From NCBI RefSeq assembly GCF_001458255.1, contig NZ_CYSB01000040.1, positions 1-64,000 of the forward strand: a DNA stretch of 64,000 bases, written 5' to 3'. Positions 18,053 to 29,737 of this stretch are shown here, piece after piece; positions within the stretch are counted from its first letter, which is position 1; each line of letters opens with the position of its first letter. The notes below the pieces were generated by a model. It did no database searches. It was given only the letters and a program-made list of their open reading frames with translations, and had not been told where the DNA came from. The position numbers and the translations under genes were made by a program. The stretch comes from Thalassovita autumnalis (GTDB taxonomy: Bacteria; Pseudomonadota; Alphaproteobacteria; Rhodobacterales; Rhodobacteraceae).

Positions 18053-18559
18053 ATGTTTCGCCGTTCCCTGGTGTCCGCCCTGTTGGGCGCTGTTATGCTG
18101 TCTGGTCTGCCTACACTGGGCGGCGCGCAAGAGCGTGGACCGGTGACCAACCTGCCACTGCCGCGCTATGTTTCGGTCAAGGCGGCGGAGGCCAATGTGC
18201 GCCGCGGCCCGTCGCTGAGCCACCGAATTGACTGGGTGTTCACCCGCCGCAACATGCCGGTTGAGATCACCGCCGAATATGGCCACTGGCGGCGTGTGCG
18301 GGACCGTGATGGGGCTGGCGGCTGGGTGCATTACGCGCTGCTGTCCGGCATGCGCCATGTGATCGTGGATCAGGACATGCTGGCGCTGCATGTCCGCCCG
18401 GACGCCAAGACCGCCATTTCCGCCCGGCTGGAACTGGGCGTGATCGCCCGGCTGGAAAAATGCGGCCCCGAATGGTGCCGCCTCAGCGCCGGGGGCTATC
18501 GCGGCTGGGCGAAGAAAAACGCCATGTGGGGCGTCGGACCGGAAGAGCTGAAAGAGTAA
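18053..18559 (+). CDS. Secreted protein with bacterial SH3 domains
   Basis: 168 residues from ATG 18053. The N-terminus is a signal peptide (MFRRSLVSALLGAVMLSGL, cleavage near GGA-QE). The mature part has two SH3-like repeats of DUF1058/YgiM type: VKAAEANVRRGPSLSHRIDW near residue 43 and MLALHVRPDAKTAISARLE near 110. Each is followed by a W-rich strand (GGWVHYALLSG, GYRGWAKKNAMWGV). Such proteins bind peptidoglycan or other periplasmic partners; the function of this one is unknown. The 3' end is only seven bases from a MITE-like element. Confidence 0.9.
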   Translation: MFRRSLVSALLGAVMLSGLPTLGGAQERGPVTNLPLPRYVSVKAAEANVRRGPSLSHRIDWVFTRRNMPVEITAEYGHWRRVRDRDGAGGWVHYALLSGMRHVIVDQDMLALHVRPDAKTAISARLELGVIARLEKCGPEWCRLSAGGYRGWAKKNAMWGVGPEELKE

Positions 18560-18566
18560 TCGCGCC

Positions 18567-18864
18567 AGGCTCAGGACCCATTAATGTTTCTGCACCGGCG
18601 CCAAAATCGCAAAATATCAATGGTTTGAGGTGCGCTGGAAAGAGTGGCTCTCTTTTCAAGCACCTCACGCCCTTGAGAGTGAGGGGGCAAGCGCCACTGG
18701 TCCGAGCACGCGCCCGAACCGATTTTGACGTCTTCGATTTCGCGGGTTTTCGAACTTAGCGGCGTCATATGGACTTGAAATAGATCACTATTCCTACGGC
18801 CATATTCCTTGTCAGGTTAAAAATCTGCCAAACCGGTGTTGGAACATTAATGGGTCCTGAGCCT
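18567..18864. mobile_element. 298-bp MITE-like element with 22-bp terminal inverted repeats
   Basis: A 22-base sequence starting AGGCTCAGGACCCATTAAT (18567-18588) recurs as its exact reverse complement at 18843-18864, with weaker similarity (CACCGG) continuing inward. Between them are about 250 bases with no credible transposase frame. Size, perfect ends and intergenic location fit a non-autonomous miniature element. The GGCTCAGGACC start recalls IS5-family ends (from memory, not verified). I cannot see an unambiguous target-site duplication. This accounts for most of the gap between the SH3 and MscS genes. Confidence 0.75.
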
Positions 18865-18959
18865 AAGGTCGCAGACGATCTAGGCTTGCCACGCAATAAG
18901 GCGCCCGCTTAGGCTGGCGCCATATTTTTCCTGCTTGCCCCACTTGGCTGATTGATCTG

Positions 18960-20342
18960 ATGACTGCGCTATTTCGTTTACTGGCTGCTCTGGCCTGTCT
19001 TGCTACCGTTTCACTGACCGCCCCCACATCCGCTGTTGCCCAAAGCGGCAGCGCCCCGGTGGCCGATCAACCCTCCGGCCCGATCTCAGTCGAAGACAGC
19101 GCTACTCAGGACGCGGCAATCGCGGTGCGGATCCGGGATATTCTGGGGGAGCTTGACGGCTATGAGGATGTCACCGTCACAGTCACCTCAGGCATCGTCA
19201 CGTTGAAGGGCACCACCCTCAGCAGCGATCTGGCCGAGGCGCTGAGTGAGCTGGTCACCCGCGTCGACGGCGTAGTCGCCATCCGCAACGACGTGGTGGA
19301 GACCACCGATGTGGCCGAACGGCTGAGCCCGGCGATGGAGCGGTTCCGCCAGCGCATGGGACAGGTTGTGGCCTACCTGCCGCTGCTGGCTGTGGCGGTG
19401 CTGGCCTTTGCGCTGATCTTTGGTCTGGGTCTGTTGATCGCGCGGGTGCGCCAACCCTGGGACCGGCTGGCGCCAAACGCTTTTATCGCCGATATCTACC
19501 GCACGGTTGTGCGGCTGGGTTTCCTGATTGCGGGCCTAGTGCTGGCGCTGGACATTCTGGGTGCCACAGCACTGCTCTCAACCATTCTGGGTGCTGCCGG
19601 GATCATCGGTCTGGCGATTGGTTTTGCGGTACGTGACACGGTGGAGAACTTCATCGCCTCCATCATGCTGTCGATCCGCCAGCCGTTCCGCCCCAACGAC
19701 ACGATTGAGATCAACGGAGATGAGGGCAAGGTCATCCGCCTGACCAGCCGCGCCACCATCCTGCTGAGTTATGATGGCAACCACATCCGCATTCCAAACG
19801 CGACCGTGTTCAAATCCCGTATCGTCAATTTCACCCGCAACGCGGAACGCCGGTTCCTGTTTGACGTGGGCGTCGCACCGGACAGCGATCTGGCACTGGC
19901 CCTGCGACTGGCCGAGGACAGCCTGGCCGCCCTGCCCTTCACTCTGCAGACGCCCGCCCCTTCGGCCTGGATCCAGGAAATCGGCGACAGCACCGTCACT
20001 CTGCGCATGACCGCCTGGATCGATCAGCGCGAAAGTGGCCTGCTGGCGGCAAAATCCGAATCCATCCGATTGATTCTAAACCGATTCACAGAATCCGGCA
20101 TTGCCATGCCCGAACCCACCTACCGGGTGATTGACCTGGCCGGCTCCAGCCCAGACACGGCATCTGATTCCGCCGCCGATTCCGCCAAATCCCCCGTGGC
20201 GCCCCCGCCTGCCGCAACGGTTAAGGAAGATTTGCGCGATGTGCATGCCCACGATCAGGACGCGCTGTCCCAGATGGTGGCGGAGGAAAGGCAAGAAACA
20301 TTGGGGGATGATCTGCTGGAGAAACACGCACCAAGCGAGTGA
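18960..20342 (+). CDS. MscS-type mechanosensitive channel with N-terminal BON domain
   Basis: 460 residues. A signal peptide (1-28, cleavage near VAQ-SG) is followed by a BON domain (about 55-115; VTSGIVTLKGTTLSSDLAEA), then three membrane helices (about 138-160, 180-203, 206-225) and the MscS pore and beta domain, with AIGFAVRDTVENFIASIMLS as the TM3b/pore-proximal signature and FRPNDTIEINGDEGKV starting the beta domain. The tail from about 395 is acidic and alanine/proline-rich. A periplasmic BON domain on an MscS channel may tether it to the envelope. Role: release of osmolytes on osmotic downshock. The MITE lies about 95 bases upstream. Confidence 0.93.
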   Translation: MTALFRLLAALACLATVSLTAPTSAVAQSGSAPVADQPSGPISVEDSATQDAAIAVRIRDILGELDGYEDVTVTVTSGIVTLKGTTLSSDLAEALSELVTRVDGVVAIRNDVVETTDVAERLSPAMERFRQRMGQVVAYLPLLAVAVLAFALIFGLGLLIARVRQPWDRLAPNAFIADIYRTVVRLGFLIAGLVLALDILGATALLSTILGAAGIIGLAIGFAVRDTVENFIASIMLSIRQPFRPNDTIEINGDEGKVIRLTSRATILLSYDGNHIRIPNATVFKSRIVNFTRNAERRFLFDVGVAPDSDLALALRLAEDSLAALPFTLQTPAPSAWIQEIGDSTVTLRMTAWIDQRESGLLAAKSESIRLILNRFTESGIAMPEPTYRVIDLAGSSPDTASDSAADSAKSPVAPPPAATVKEDLRDVHAHDQDALSQMVAEERQETLGDDLLEKHAPSE

Positions 20343-20417
20343 GAAAAAAACTGTCACGTTTTCTTAAAAGAGGTCTTGCGCCTCCACGCTGCCTTCCTTA
20401 AATACCGGCTCACAAGT

Positions 20418-20489
20418 TGGGGTGTAGCCAAGTGGTAAGGCACCTGTTTTTGGTACAGCGCATCGTAGGTTCGAATCCTACCACCCCAG
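20418..20489 (+). tRNA. tRNA-Gln (UUG), copy 1
   Basis: A full cloverleaf: acceptor TGGGGTG/CACCCCA, anticodon loop TTTTGGT giving anticodon TTG, T-loop GGTTCGAATCC and discriminator G, with CCA encoded at 20490-20492. Confidence 0.97.
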
Positions 20490-20681
20490 CCAACTTCCTC
20501 CTCTCAGACTGAATTGTGCCGCATACGATGGCTGTTGCTGTTGGTTAACGTAAGCAGCGCATGTGCATTATTCGGCCTTTGGCCTCTCAGGCCCGGATCA
20601 AGATAGTTCACTGAACCGAACCACTATCTCCACATCCCCCCTTGCACCTGCCTCCAAGGTTCCTTAAACACCGCCGCACGT

Positions 20682-20753
20682 TGGGGTGTAGCCAAGTGGT
20701 AAGGCACCTGTTTTTGGTACAGCGCATCGTAGGTTCGAATCCTACCACCCCAG
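20682..20753 (+). tRNA. tRNA-Gln (UUG), copy 2
   Basis: Identical in the mature region to the copy 264 bases upstream, including the encoded CCA (20754-20756). The preceding 30 bases are also similar (TTCCTTAAAYACCG, then GTTGGGGTG), so a tandem duplication with its leader is likely. Confidence 0.97.
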
Positions 20754-20895
20754 CCAACGTCCCCTTGAAGCTCAATGCATTACGCCGCGCCTTACGCGGG
20801 CTGAGCGGGCACATTCGGCGCTTGGTGCGTTGCTGCACAGGCGGCTGATCATCGCATTTGTTGGACATCTTTGCGCATCGGTGTAGAGCGGATTC

Positions 20896-22263
20896 ATGCG
20901 CGATATTGATCTGACACGCGGCCCGATCTCGGGCCATTTCCGAACCCTGGCTGTCCCTGCGGCGATGGGGATGCTGTTTTCCACCCTCTATAACGTTGTT
21001 GACGTCTATTTCGCCGGTCAGATTTCGACCGATGCGCAGGCAGGGATGGCGATTGGGTTTCAGGCCTTCTTCATCATGATGTCGATGGGCTTTGGCATCG
21101 GGTCGGCAATGGGGGCCCTGGTGGGCAACGCCCGCGGTCGCAAAGACGATGCGGAATCGCGCCAATTCATCATGCAGGGCCTGTCCTTTGCCACGGTGAC
21201 CACGGTGTTGCTGATTGGGATCGGTGCCCTGATCGGGCCCTATCTGATCCAGCTGGTGTCTGAACCCGGCGCCTACCGCGATGCGGGCACGGGGTATTTC
21301 TATTGGCTGCTGGCGGCCCTGCCCGGGTTCCTGCTGGCGTTTTCCGGCAACGGGATCCTGCAGGCCCATGGTGACAGCGTGACCATGCAGCGGGCGATGA
21401 TGGGGGCGTTTTTTGCCAATATCGGGCTTAATCCCCTGTTTATCTACGGCATTCCCGGTCTGATCCCGGGCATGGGGTTCAACGGTATCGCGCTGGCCAC
21501 CATCCTGTCGCAAACCGGCGTCATGCTGTTTGTGCTGCGCGGGGTGCTGCGGGTGCGGGTGATGCAGGCGGCCCGCCTGTCCGAGCTGCGGCCCAATAGG
21601 GCGGCCTACCGGGCGATTCTGGCGCAGATGGCGCCAACCTCCCTGTCCTTCACGGTGTTGTTCTTTTCAGGCTTTGTGGTGCAATTCGCGCTCAGCCAGT
21701 TTGGCGGGCAAGCCATCGCGGCCTATGGCATCGCCCTCAGGATTGAACAGATCCTGCTGCTGCCGGTGCTGGGTATGACAGGCGCGCTGCTGCCCATCGC
21801 GGCGCAGAACTTTGGTGCTGCTGATCATGACCGCGTGCGCGAGGCCGTGTGGTTCTGTTGGAAGACCGGGATCCTGATGACCGTTGGGGCGGCGCCCATC
21901 CTGTGGTTCGGCGGCGGGCTGGCCATGTCTGTCTTCACCGATGATGCTGAGGTCATTGCCATCGGCCACAGCTATCTGCGCGTCGATAGCTTCCTGTTTG
22001 TGGTCTATATGATGCTGTTTTCAATCAACTCTTTCCTGCAGGCGATGAAACGCCCGATCTGGACGCTGTGGATTTCGATCTACCGGCAGGGGTTTGGCGT
22101 TGCCTTCTTCAGCTGGCTGCTGATCGCTGTCTTCGGCATGGATGTCTGGGGCGTCTGGCTGGGCATCGGTATTGCGGTCAGCACCGGGTGGCTGATCGCC
22201 CTGGCCATCACCCTACGGGTGGCACGTCAGGAAATCGGTGGCCTGCGCGCAGCGAAGGCATAA
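20896..22263 (+). CDS. MATE family efflux transporter
   Basis: 455 residues from ATG 20896, with GTAGAGCGGATTC upstream. Twelve hydrophobic helices in two homologous halves. The MATE-characteristic start of helix 1-2 is TLAVPAAMGMLFSTLYNVVDVYFAG and the second half mirrors it (PTSLSFTVLFFSGFVVQFAL). These proteins use a Na+ or H+ gradient to export cationic drugs or metabolites. Substrate unknown. It is followed by a strong terminator. Confidence 0.93.
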   Translation: MRDIDLTRGPISGHFRTLAVPAAMGMLFSTLYNVVDVYFAGQISTDAQAGMAIGFQAFFIMMSMGFGIGSAMGALVGNARGRKDDAESRQFIMQGLSFATVTTVLLIGIGALIGPYLIQLVSEPGAYRDAGTGYFYWLLAALPGFLLAFSGNGILQAHGDSVTMQRAMMGAFFANIGLNPLFIYGIPGLIPGMGFNGIALATILSQTGVMLFVLRGVLRVRVMQAARLSELRPNRAAYRAILAQMAPTSLSFTVLFFSGFVVQFALSQFGGQAIAAYGIALRIEQILLLPVLGMTGALLPIAAQNFGAADHDRVREAVWFCWKTGILMTVGAAPILWFGGGLAMSVFTDDAEVIAIGHSYLRVDSFLFVVYMMLFSINSFLQAMKRPIWTLWISIYRQGFGVAFFSWLLIAVFGMDVWGVWLGIGIAVSTGWLIALAITLRVARQEIGGLRAAKA

Positions 22264-22296
22264 GCCGCCGACCTCAATCACAGCACCCTACGAAAA

Positions 22297-22323
22297 AACC
22301 CTCCCCGATCCGGGGAGGGTTTT
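22297..22323. terminator. Bidirectional terminator between MATE gene and acnB
   Basis: AACCCTCCCCG (22297-22307) pairs with CGGGGAGGGTT (22311-22321) across an ATC loop. It is flanked by TTTT on the right and by a run of A (T on the other strand) on the left. Confidence 0.9.
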
Positions 22324-22347
22324 GTGTTTCAGACCTCTAAACGGGGT

Positions 22348-25137
<2,790 letters not shown>

Positions 25138-25467
25138 GACGTTCCTAGCGATTTGAAGTTAGCGTAAGCCCAATCCACAAGGGTCCGAAAACCCTGTGGC
25201 AAGCTGGGGGCAGGCTTATTGTATGCCGCTGTATACCAAATACTTCCGAAGTGCAAACGCTTCGACCACCAGATCTGCCAAATCACTACAAAAAAGGCGC
25301 GGTCATCGTCGGGACCGGATACAGGCACCGGACATGCATCTGGCCCCAAAAGGGTACAGGCTGCGTGCTGTTAGCCGAGTTTATCACGTTCCCAAAGAAG
25401 ACAAAACGCCTCAACACTTCTATTGCGGCGCTTTCTGGTCTTGTGAGGATGGATTTCGCCAAAAGGC
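25138..25467 (-). promoter_or_regulatory. Leader/promoter region of acnB
   Basis: 330 bases without a gene; the weak open frames lack ribosome sites. On the minus strand a TTTGCA (about 25255) and TATACA (about 25234) pair with 16-base spacing is a possible sigma-70 promoter. No strong hairpin or riboswitch-like fold is visible. Confidence 0.3.
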
Positions 25468-26076
25468 TTAGCTGTGATTCCAATCGTCCGGATCAGCAGA
25501 ATTGTTCGGCGACAGGCCCAGCACATCCCCTTTGGTCGAACAGCCCAGACCCAGAACCGTGCGGTTGGCGTAGCTGAAATAGGCGCTGACCTGATTGATC
25601 TCCAGAATCTCGCCATCGGACCAGCCTGCATCGCGCAGGGCGATGACACTGTCTTCTTGCAGACCACCGGGATCGCGCGTCAGCGCCCGCGCATAATGCA
25701 TTGCCGCGATTTGGCGTGCATCCAGCGGGGCCTGTGCGGGATCGCGCGCCTCAATCGCCGCCCGAATGGCCAGCCCGCGTGGTTCATCCGCCAGCAGGCG
25801 CTGCAAACCGGCAAAGTGATGTTCAACACAATAGTCGCAATCGTTCAGCCGGCTGACCCAGACCCCCAGCACCTCCAGAAACCATTTAGGGATCGTATTG
25901 CCCGAATGATGCAGCACGTATTTATAGATCGCCATATGCCCCTCCATCGAATGGGGCCGCAGCGAGTGCATCATCATGATATTATCAACGTTATCATCCG
26001 GTCCTTTGACCCGATCATAAAGTCGCTTCAGCTTGCTGTCGGCCTCTTCATAGGCAACTGTCTTGATCCAAGCCAT
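25468..26076 (-). CDS. AhpD/carboxymuconolactone decarboxylase-like protein (peroxidase-related)
   Basis: 202 residues from ATG 26076. An all-helical AhpD-like protein with the redox motif CDYCVEHH (C-x-x-C then His, about residues 79-86), typical of the uncharacterised peroxidase-related family. The second half contains the ARALTRDPGGL and GWSDGEILEINQVSAYFSYANR repeats of the same fold. The Cys pair and His suggest a thiol peroxidase or reductase; carboxymuconolactone decarboxylases lack the CxxC. Its place behind RidA and an amino-acid oxidase-like gene would fit removal of peroxide, but the 124-base gap leaves co-transcription open. Confidence 0.88.
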   Translation of the reverse strand: MAWIKTVAYEEADSKLKRLYDRVKGPDDNVDNIMMMHSLRPHSMEGHMAIYKYVLHHSGNTIPKWFLEVLGVWVSRLNDCDYCVEHHFAGLQRLLADEPRGLAIRAAIEARDPAQAPLDARQIAAMHYARALTRDPGGLQEDSVIALRDAGWSDGEILEINQVSAYFSYANRTVLGLGCSTKGDVLGLSPNNSADPDDWNHS

Positions 26077-26200
26077 GGTCCCTCTCCCTTCGCTCGCGTG
26101 GCGGTCAGGCTAGCGGCGACAGGGGCGGTGTCGATCCTCAGCAGTGAGGAGAGGTTAGGCCCATCGCGACGGGCCCAACCAGCAGCATCCAAACGCAGCC

Positions 26201-26548
26201 TTACTTGGCCGCAACCACGATCACTTCAACCAGATAGTCCGGTGTGGCCAGCTTGGATTCGCCAGTGGCGCGCGCCGGGGCGTGGCCTTCCGGCACCCAG
26301 GCGTCCCAGACCGCGTTCATCTCAGAGAAATCCGCCATATCGGCCATCCAGATGGTGGTCGACAGGATCTTGGTCTTGTCCGAGCCTGCTTCGGCCAGCA
26401 GCGCATCCACCTTATCCAAGCAATCCTGGGTCTGCTGCGCGACCGAAGCCCCCGCGGTGCCGACCTGACCGGCCAGGTAAATGGTATCGCCATGGATCAC
26501 CATCTGGCTCATGCGGGCGCCGGTGTGTTTGCGAATGATTTCAGCCAT
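26201..26548 (-). CDS. RidA family imine/enamine deaminase
   Basis: 115 residues from ATG 26548. It has the RidA core: YLAGQVG, SKTKILSTTIWMADMADF (here SDKTKILSTT), and the C-terminal PARATGESKLATPDYLVEVIVVA block with the catalytic Arg in ARATG. RidA-type proteins hydrolyse reactive imines and enamines made by amino-acid dehydrogenases and PLP enzymes. It lies 15 bases after the flavoprotein gene, which would make exactly such imines, so the two very probably work together. Confidence 0.93.
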   Translation of the reverse strand: MAEIIRKHTGARMSQMVIHGDTIYLAGQVGTAGASVAQQTQDCLDKVDALLAEAGSDKTKILSTTIWMADMADFSEMNAVWDAWVPEGHAPARATGESKLATPDYLVEVIVVAAK

Positions 26549-26563
26549 GTGAAAGCCTCTCCG

Positions 26564-27667
26564 TTAGTCTTTGATAAATCTATGCGGCGTCAGCGCCGAC
26601 AGGATGGGCGCAGCTAACCCGGGATCAGACCCGGTGACAAGCGCCTCTGTCAGCGCCGCCAAGGCCGGGGCGGTCTGCACGCCATATCCGCCCTGACCGG
26701 CCAGCCAGAACAGCCCGTCTGCCTGTGGATCAAAGCCCACAACGGGGCTGCGATCCGGCACGAATGTGCGCATGCCCGCCCAGCTGTGCTCCACCCGCGT
26801 GACCTCCAGCGTGACCATCCGCTCAAACCGATGGATCCCTTCGGCCAGCACCATGTCTTCAGCCCAGACATCATGCGGTTCAACCGGGTCCTCATCCGCT
26901 GGGGAGACCATCAACTTGCCCGCCTCGGGCTTGGCATACCAGGTCTCACTGGCGGAACAGACCATCGGCCAGGCCATGACATCCGCTCCCACCGGCCCCG
27001 GCACAATCGCGGCGGAGCGCCGGTAAGGCGTCAAAGGCACCGCAACCCCGCCGGCCATATGCCCAATCGCGCCAGCCCAGCCGCCTGCAGCGTTCACCAC
27101 CACCGGGGCCTGATAGCGCTGTCCGCCAGCCGTCACCGTCCAGACACCACCCGCGCGGCGCATTTCCCCAACCCGCGCTTTGGTCACCAGGGACCCTGCA
27201 GCATGGCGAAGCTGACGCAGATAGCCTGACAGCATTCGGTCCACATCAATGTCCTGCGCATCCCATTCGATCATCGCCCCCGCAATCCGGTCGGGACGCA
27301 TCATTGGGATCAGCTCCACCACCTGCTGCGCGCTTAACCGCTCCAACCCGTCCGATCCCGCCATATAGTCCTCAAACACAGGCAGTTCTTCATCGGTGGC
27401 GACCATCACCTCACCGCGCGGCGACAAGAGGCTGCTGTCAGAAATCCCGTCGGGTGCTTCCAACACCGGGGCCGAGGCCGCGTTCAGCGCACGCAGGGTC
27501 TCATTGCCATAGTTGCGCACAAATATCGCGGCAGAGCGCCCGGTGGAGTGGTAGCCATGCTGCGCCTCAGCCTCCAGCACCACAACCGTGCCATGGCGCG
27601 CCAAATGGGCCGCCGCCGAAATCCCGGCAATGCCGCCGCCGATCACAATAAAATCCTTAACGTGCAT
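26564..27667 (-). CDS. FAD-dependent amino-acid oxidoreductase (DAO family, D-arginine dehydrogenase-like)
   Basis: 367 residues from ATG 27667. Dinucleotide-binding motif FIVIGGGIAGISAAAHLARHG (residues 6-26), then GYHSTGRSAAIF, found in DauA-like D-amino-acid dehydrogenases. The C-terminal AGMRTFVPDRSPVVGF and GGYGVQTAPALAAL segments complete the FAD site. It should oxidise an amino acid to the imino acid in the cytoplasm. The paired RidA supports that. Substrate specificity cannot be read from sequence; glycine oxidase and sarcosine oxidase relatives are alternatives. Confidence 0.87.
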   Translation of the reverse strand: MHVKDFIVIGGGIAGISAAAHLARHGTVVVLEAEAQHGYHSTGRSAAIFVRNYGNETLRALNAASAPVLEAPDGISDSSLLSPRGEVMVATDEELPVFEDYMAGSDGLERLSAQQVVELIPMMRPDRIAGAMIEWDAQDIDVDRMLSGYLRQLRHAAGSLVTKARVGEMRRAGGVWTVTAGGQRYQAPVVVNAAGGWAGAIGHMAGGVAVPLTPYRRSAAIVPGPVGADVMAWPMVCSASETWYAKPEAGKLMVSPADEDPVEPHDVWAEDMVLAEGIHRFERMVTLEVTRVEHSWAGMRTFVPDRSPVVGFDPQADGLFWLAGQGGYGVQTAPALAALTEALVTGSDPGLAAPILSALTPHRFIKD

Positions 27668-27740
27668 AGCGCCCTCCCTATTCGCGCCACTGGAACGCGG
27701 CCCGCGCCAAAAGTAAAGAGCGCCCCGCAGCCGGGACGCC

Positions 27741-27806
27741 CTTTCATCTTGCCCAAAATACTCTGGGGGTGAGGGCGGTAGCCCGAGGGGGCAACGCCCC
27801 CGCCCC
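27741..27806 (+). repeat. Dispersed intergenic repeat, single copy
   Basis: CTTTCATCTTGCCCAAAATA followed by CTC (27741-27763) matches the cores at 14274-14320 and 54008-54029, and is followed by the hairpin GGGGGCAACGCCCCC. It fills the gap between the flavoprotein gene and pcaF. Confidence 0.75.
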
Positions 27807-27818
27807 GATCAGATCAGA

Positions 27819-29021
27819 TCATACGGCTTCCAAGGCGATCGCGATGCCCTGCCCCACGCCAATACACATGGTCGCCAGCGCCCGCTTGCCGCCTGTCAGC
27901 TGCATCTCCAGCGCAGCCGATCCGGTGATCCGGGCACCCGACATGCCCAAGGGGTGGCCCAGTGCAATTGCACCACCATTGGGGTTCACGCGCGGATCAT
28001 CATCGGCAATGCCCAGATCGCGCAGCGTCGCCAGACCCTGGCTGGCAAAGGCTTCGTTCAGCTCGATCACGTCGAAATCTTCCTGCGTCAGGCCCAGACG
28101 GTCCATCAGCTTCTTCGACGCCGGCGCAGGGCCAAAGCCCATGATGCGCGGGGCCAGACCAACCGAGGCGCCACCAAGGACCTTGGCAATCGGTTTCAGC
28201 CCGTGTTTTTCAACCGCTTCGGCTGAGGCAATGATCAGCGCCGCCGCCCCGTCGTTTACGCCCGAGGCATTGCCCGCCGTGACCGAGCCGCCTTCACGGA
28301 ATGGCGCGCGCAGCTTGGCGAGGTTTTCAACCGTGGTCGCGGGGCGCGGATGTTCATCCCTGTCCACCACCACATCGTCGCCTTTGCGCTGCGGGATCAC
28401 AACGGGGGTGATTTCCTTGGCCAACCGGCCGTTTTCCATCGCAGCACCTGCCTTTTGCTGCGACCGTACGGCGAAGGCATCCTGATCTTCGCGTGAAACG
28501 TTGAAATCCTCAGCCACGTTTTCCGCCGTCTCCGGCATGGAATCGATACCGTATTGTTTCTTCATCAGCGGGTTCACGAAGCGCCAGCCGATGGTGGTGT
28601 CAAAAACCTCATTGGCACGGCTGAAGGCGGTGGAGGCTTTAGGCATCACGAAAGGCGCGCGCGTCATGCTTTCAACACCGCCGGCAATGATCAGATCGGC
28701 CTCACCACATTTGATCGCGCGGGCAGCGGCAATCACCGCATCCATGCCCGAGCCACAAAGGCGGTTCATCGTGGTGCCTGGCACGGTTTCCGGCAGACCT
28801 GCCAGCAGGGCCGCCATCCGCGCCACATTGCGGTTGTCTTCGCCAGCCTGGTTGGCACAGCCGTAGATCACCTCATCCACGGCGGACCAGTCGATGTCAT
28901 GACGGCCCATCAGCGCCTTGATCGGCACAGCGCCCAGATCATCAGCCCGGACCGAGGCCAAAGCCCCACCGAAACGACCAATCGGAGTGCGCACGTAATC
29001 GCAAATATAGGCTTCCTGCAT
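27819..29021 (-). CDS. pcaF: Beta-ketoadipyl-CoA thiolase
   Basis: 400 residues from ATG 29021. Full thiolase with the acyl-accepting Cys in NRLCGSGMDAV (near residue 90), the GHPLGMSGAR motif with its His, and the C-terminal CIGVGQG Cys. It cleaves beta-ketoadipyl-CoA to succinyl-CoA and acetyl-CoA. The same reaction ends the phenylacetate pathway (PaaJ), so with the paa genes 3 kb away it may serve both. It is preceded by the CoA-transferase genes in the order pcaI-pcaJ-pcaF, one operon. Confidence 0.92.
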   Translation of the reverse strand: MQEAYICDYVRTPIGRFGGALASVRADDLGAVPIKALMGRHDIDWSAVDEVIYGCANQAGEDNRNVARMAALLAGLPETVPGTTMNRLCGSGMDAVIAAARAIKCGEADLIIAGGVESMTRAPFVMPKASTAFSRANEVFDTTIGWRFVNPLMKKQYGIDSMPETAENVAEDFNVSREDQDAFAVRSQQKAGAAMENGRLAKEITPVVIPQRKGDDVVVDRDEHPRPATTVENLAKLRAPFREGGSVTAGNASGVNDGAAALIIASAEAVEKHGLKPIAKVLGGASVGLAPRIMGFGPAPASKKLMDRLGLTQEDFDVIELNEAFASQGLATLRDLGIADDDPRVNPNGGAIALGHPLGMSGARITGSAALEMQLTGGKRALATMCIGVGQGIAIALEAV

Positions 29022-29038
29022 GTCTCTCTTCCCTTGTG

Positions 29039-29737
29039 TTACAGATCCGGCGCGATCAAATCGCCCACCGGCCCGTTCGTTGTCAGCTCTGCCCCCGTGA
29101 GGGCCTGTAAGTTTTCCATGGTGATGACGGGGAGTTTTTCGCGCAGGACAAATCGCCCGGCTTCGACGTCCACCACCGCCAGTGAGGTGTAAATCCGTGT
29201 CACGCAGCCGACGCCCGTCAGCGGCATGGTGCAGCTGGCCACCAGTTTGGGATCGCCTTTCTTGGTCACATGGTCGGTCAGCACGGCGACCCGTTTCGCC
29301 CCATGCACCAGATCCATTGCCCCCCCTACCGCGGGCACGCCGCCACGCCCGGTAGACCAATTGGCCAGATCGCCGTTTTCCGCCACCTGATAGGCGCCCA
29401 GAATGGCCACATCCAGATGACCACCGCGCACCATGGCAAAACTATCGGCATGGTGGAAGAAGGCCGAACCGGGCTTCAGCGTGATCGCCTTTTTGCCAGC
29501 GTTGATCAGATCCCAGTCTTCCTCACCCGCCGCCGGGGCCTCACCAAAGCCCAGCACCCCGTTTTCGGTGTGAAAGATCGCTTCGCGCCCCTCGGGCTGG
29601 AACTTCGCCACCATCTCGGGAAAGCCGATGCCGAGGTTCACATAGGCGCCGTCTTCGATATCCTGCGCCGCGCGCCAGGCGATCTGGGCGTTGCTCAACT
29701 TAATTTCGGCCAATTGTTCCATCGTCATCTTGCTCAT
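29039..29737 (-). CDS. pcaJ: 3-oxoadipate CoA-transferase subunit B
   Basis: 232 residues. The catalytic glutamate lies in FHTENGVLGFG, the hallmark of the beta subunit of family I CoA-transferases, and the GGAMDLVHGAK segment is intact. It starts with an ATGA overlap with pcaI and ends 17 bases before pcaF. Together with PcaI it moves CoA from succinyl-CoA to beta-ketoadipate. Acetoacetate (SCOT/AtoAD) is an alternative substrate; the pcaF neighbour favours oxoadipate. Confidence 0.9.
   Translation of the reverse strand: MSKMTMEQLAEIKLSNAQIAWRAAQDIEDGAYVNLGIGFPEMVAKFQPEGREAIFHTENGVLGFGEAPAAGEEDWDLINAGKKAITLKPGSAFFHHADSFAMVRGGHLDVAILGAYQVAENGDLANWSTGRGGVPAVGGAMDLVHGAKRVAVLTDHVTKKGDPKLVASCTMPLTGVGCVTRIYTSLAVVDVEAGRFVLREKLPVITMENLQALTGAELTTNGPVGDLIAPDL

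Noticed and set aside
20418-20753. Possible CRISPR or repeat array
   Set aside because: The two repeats are the tRNA-Gln genes; nothing periodic.
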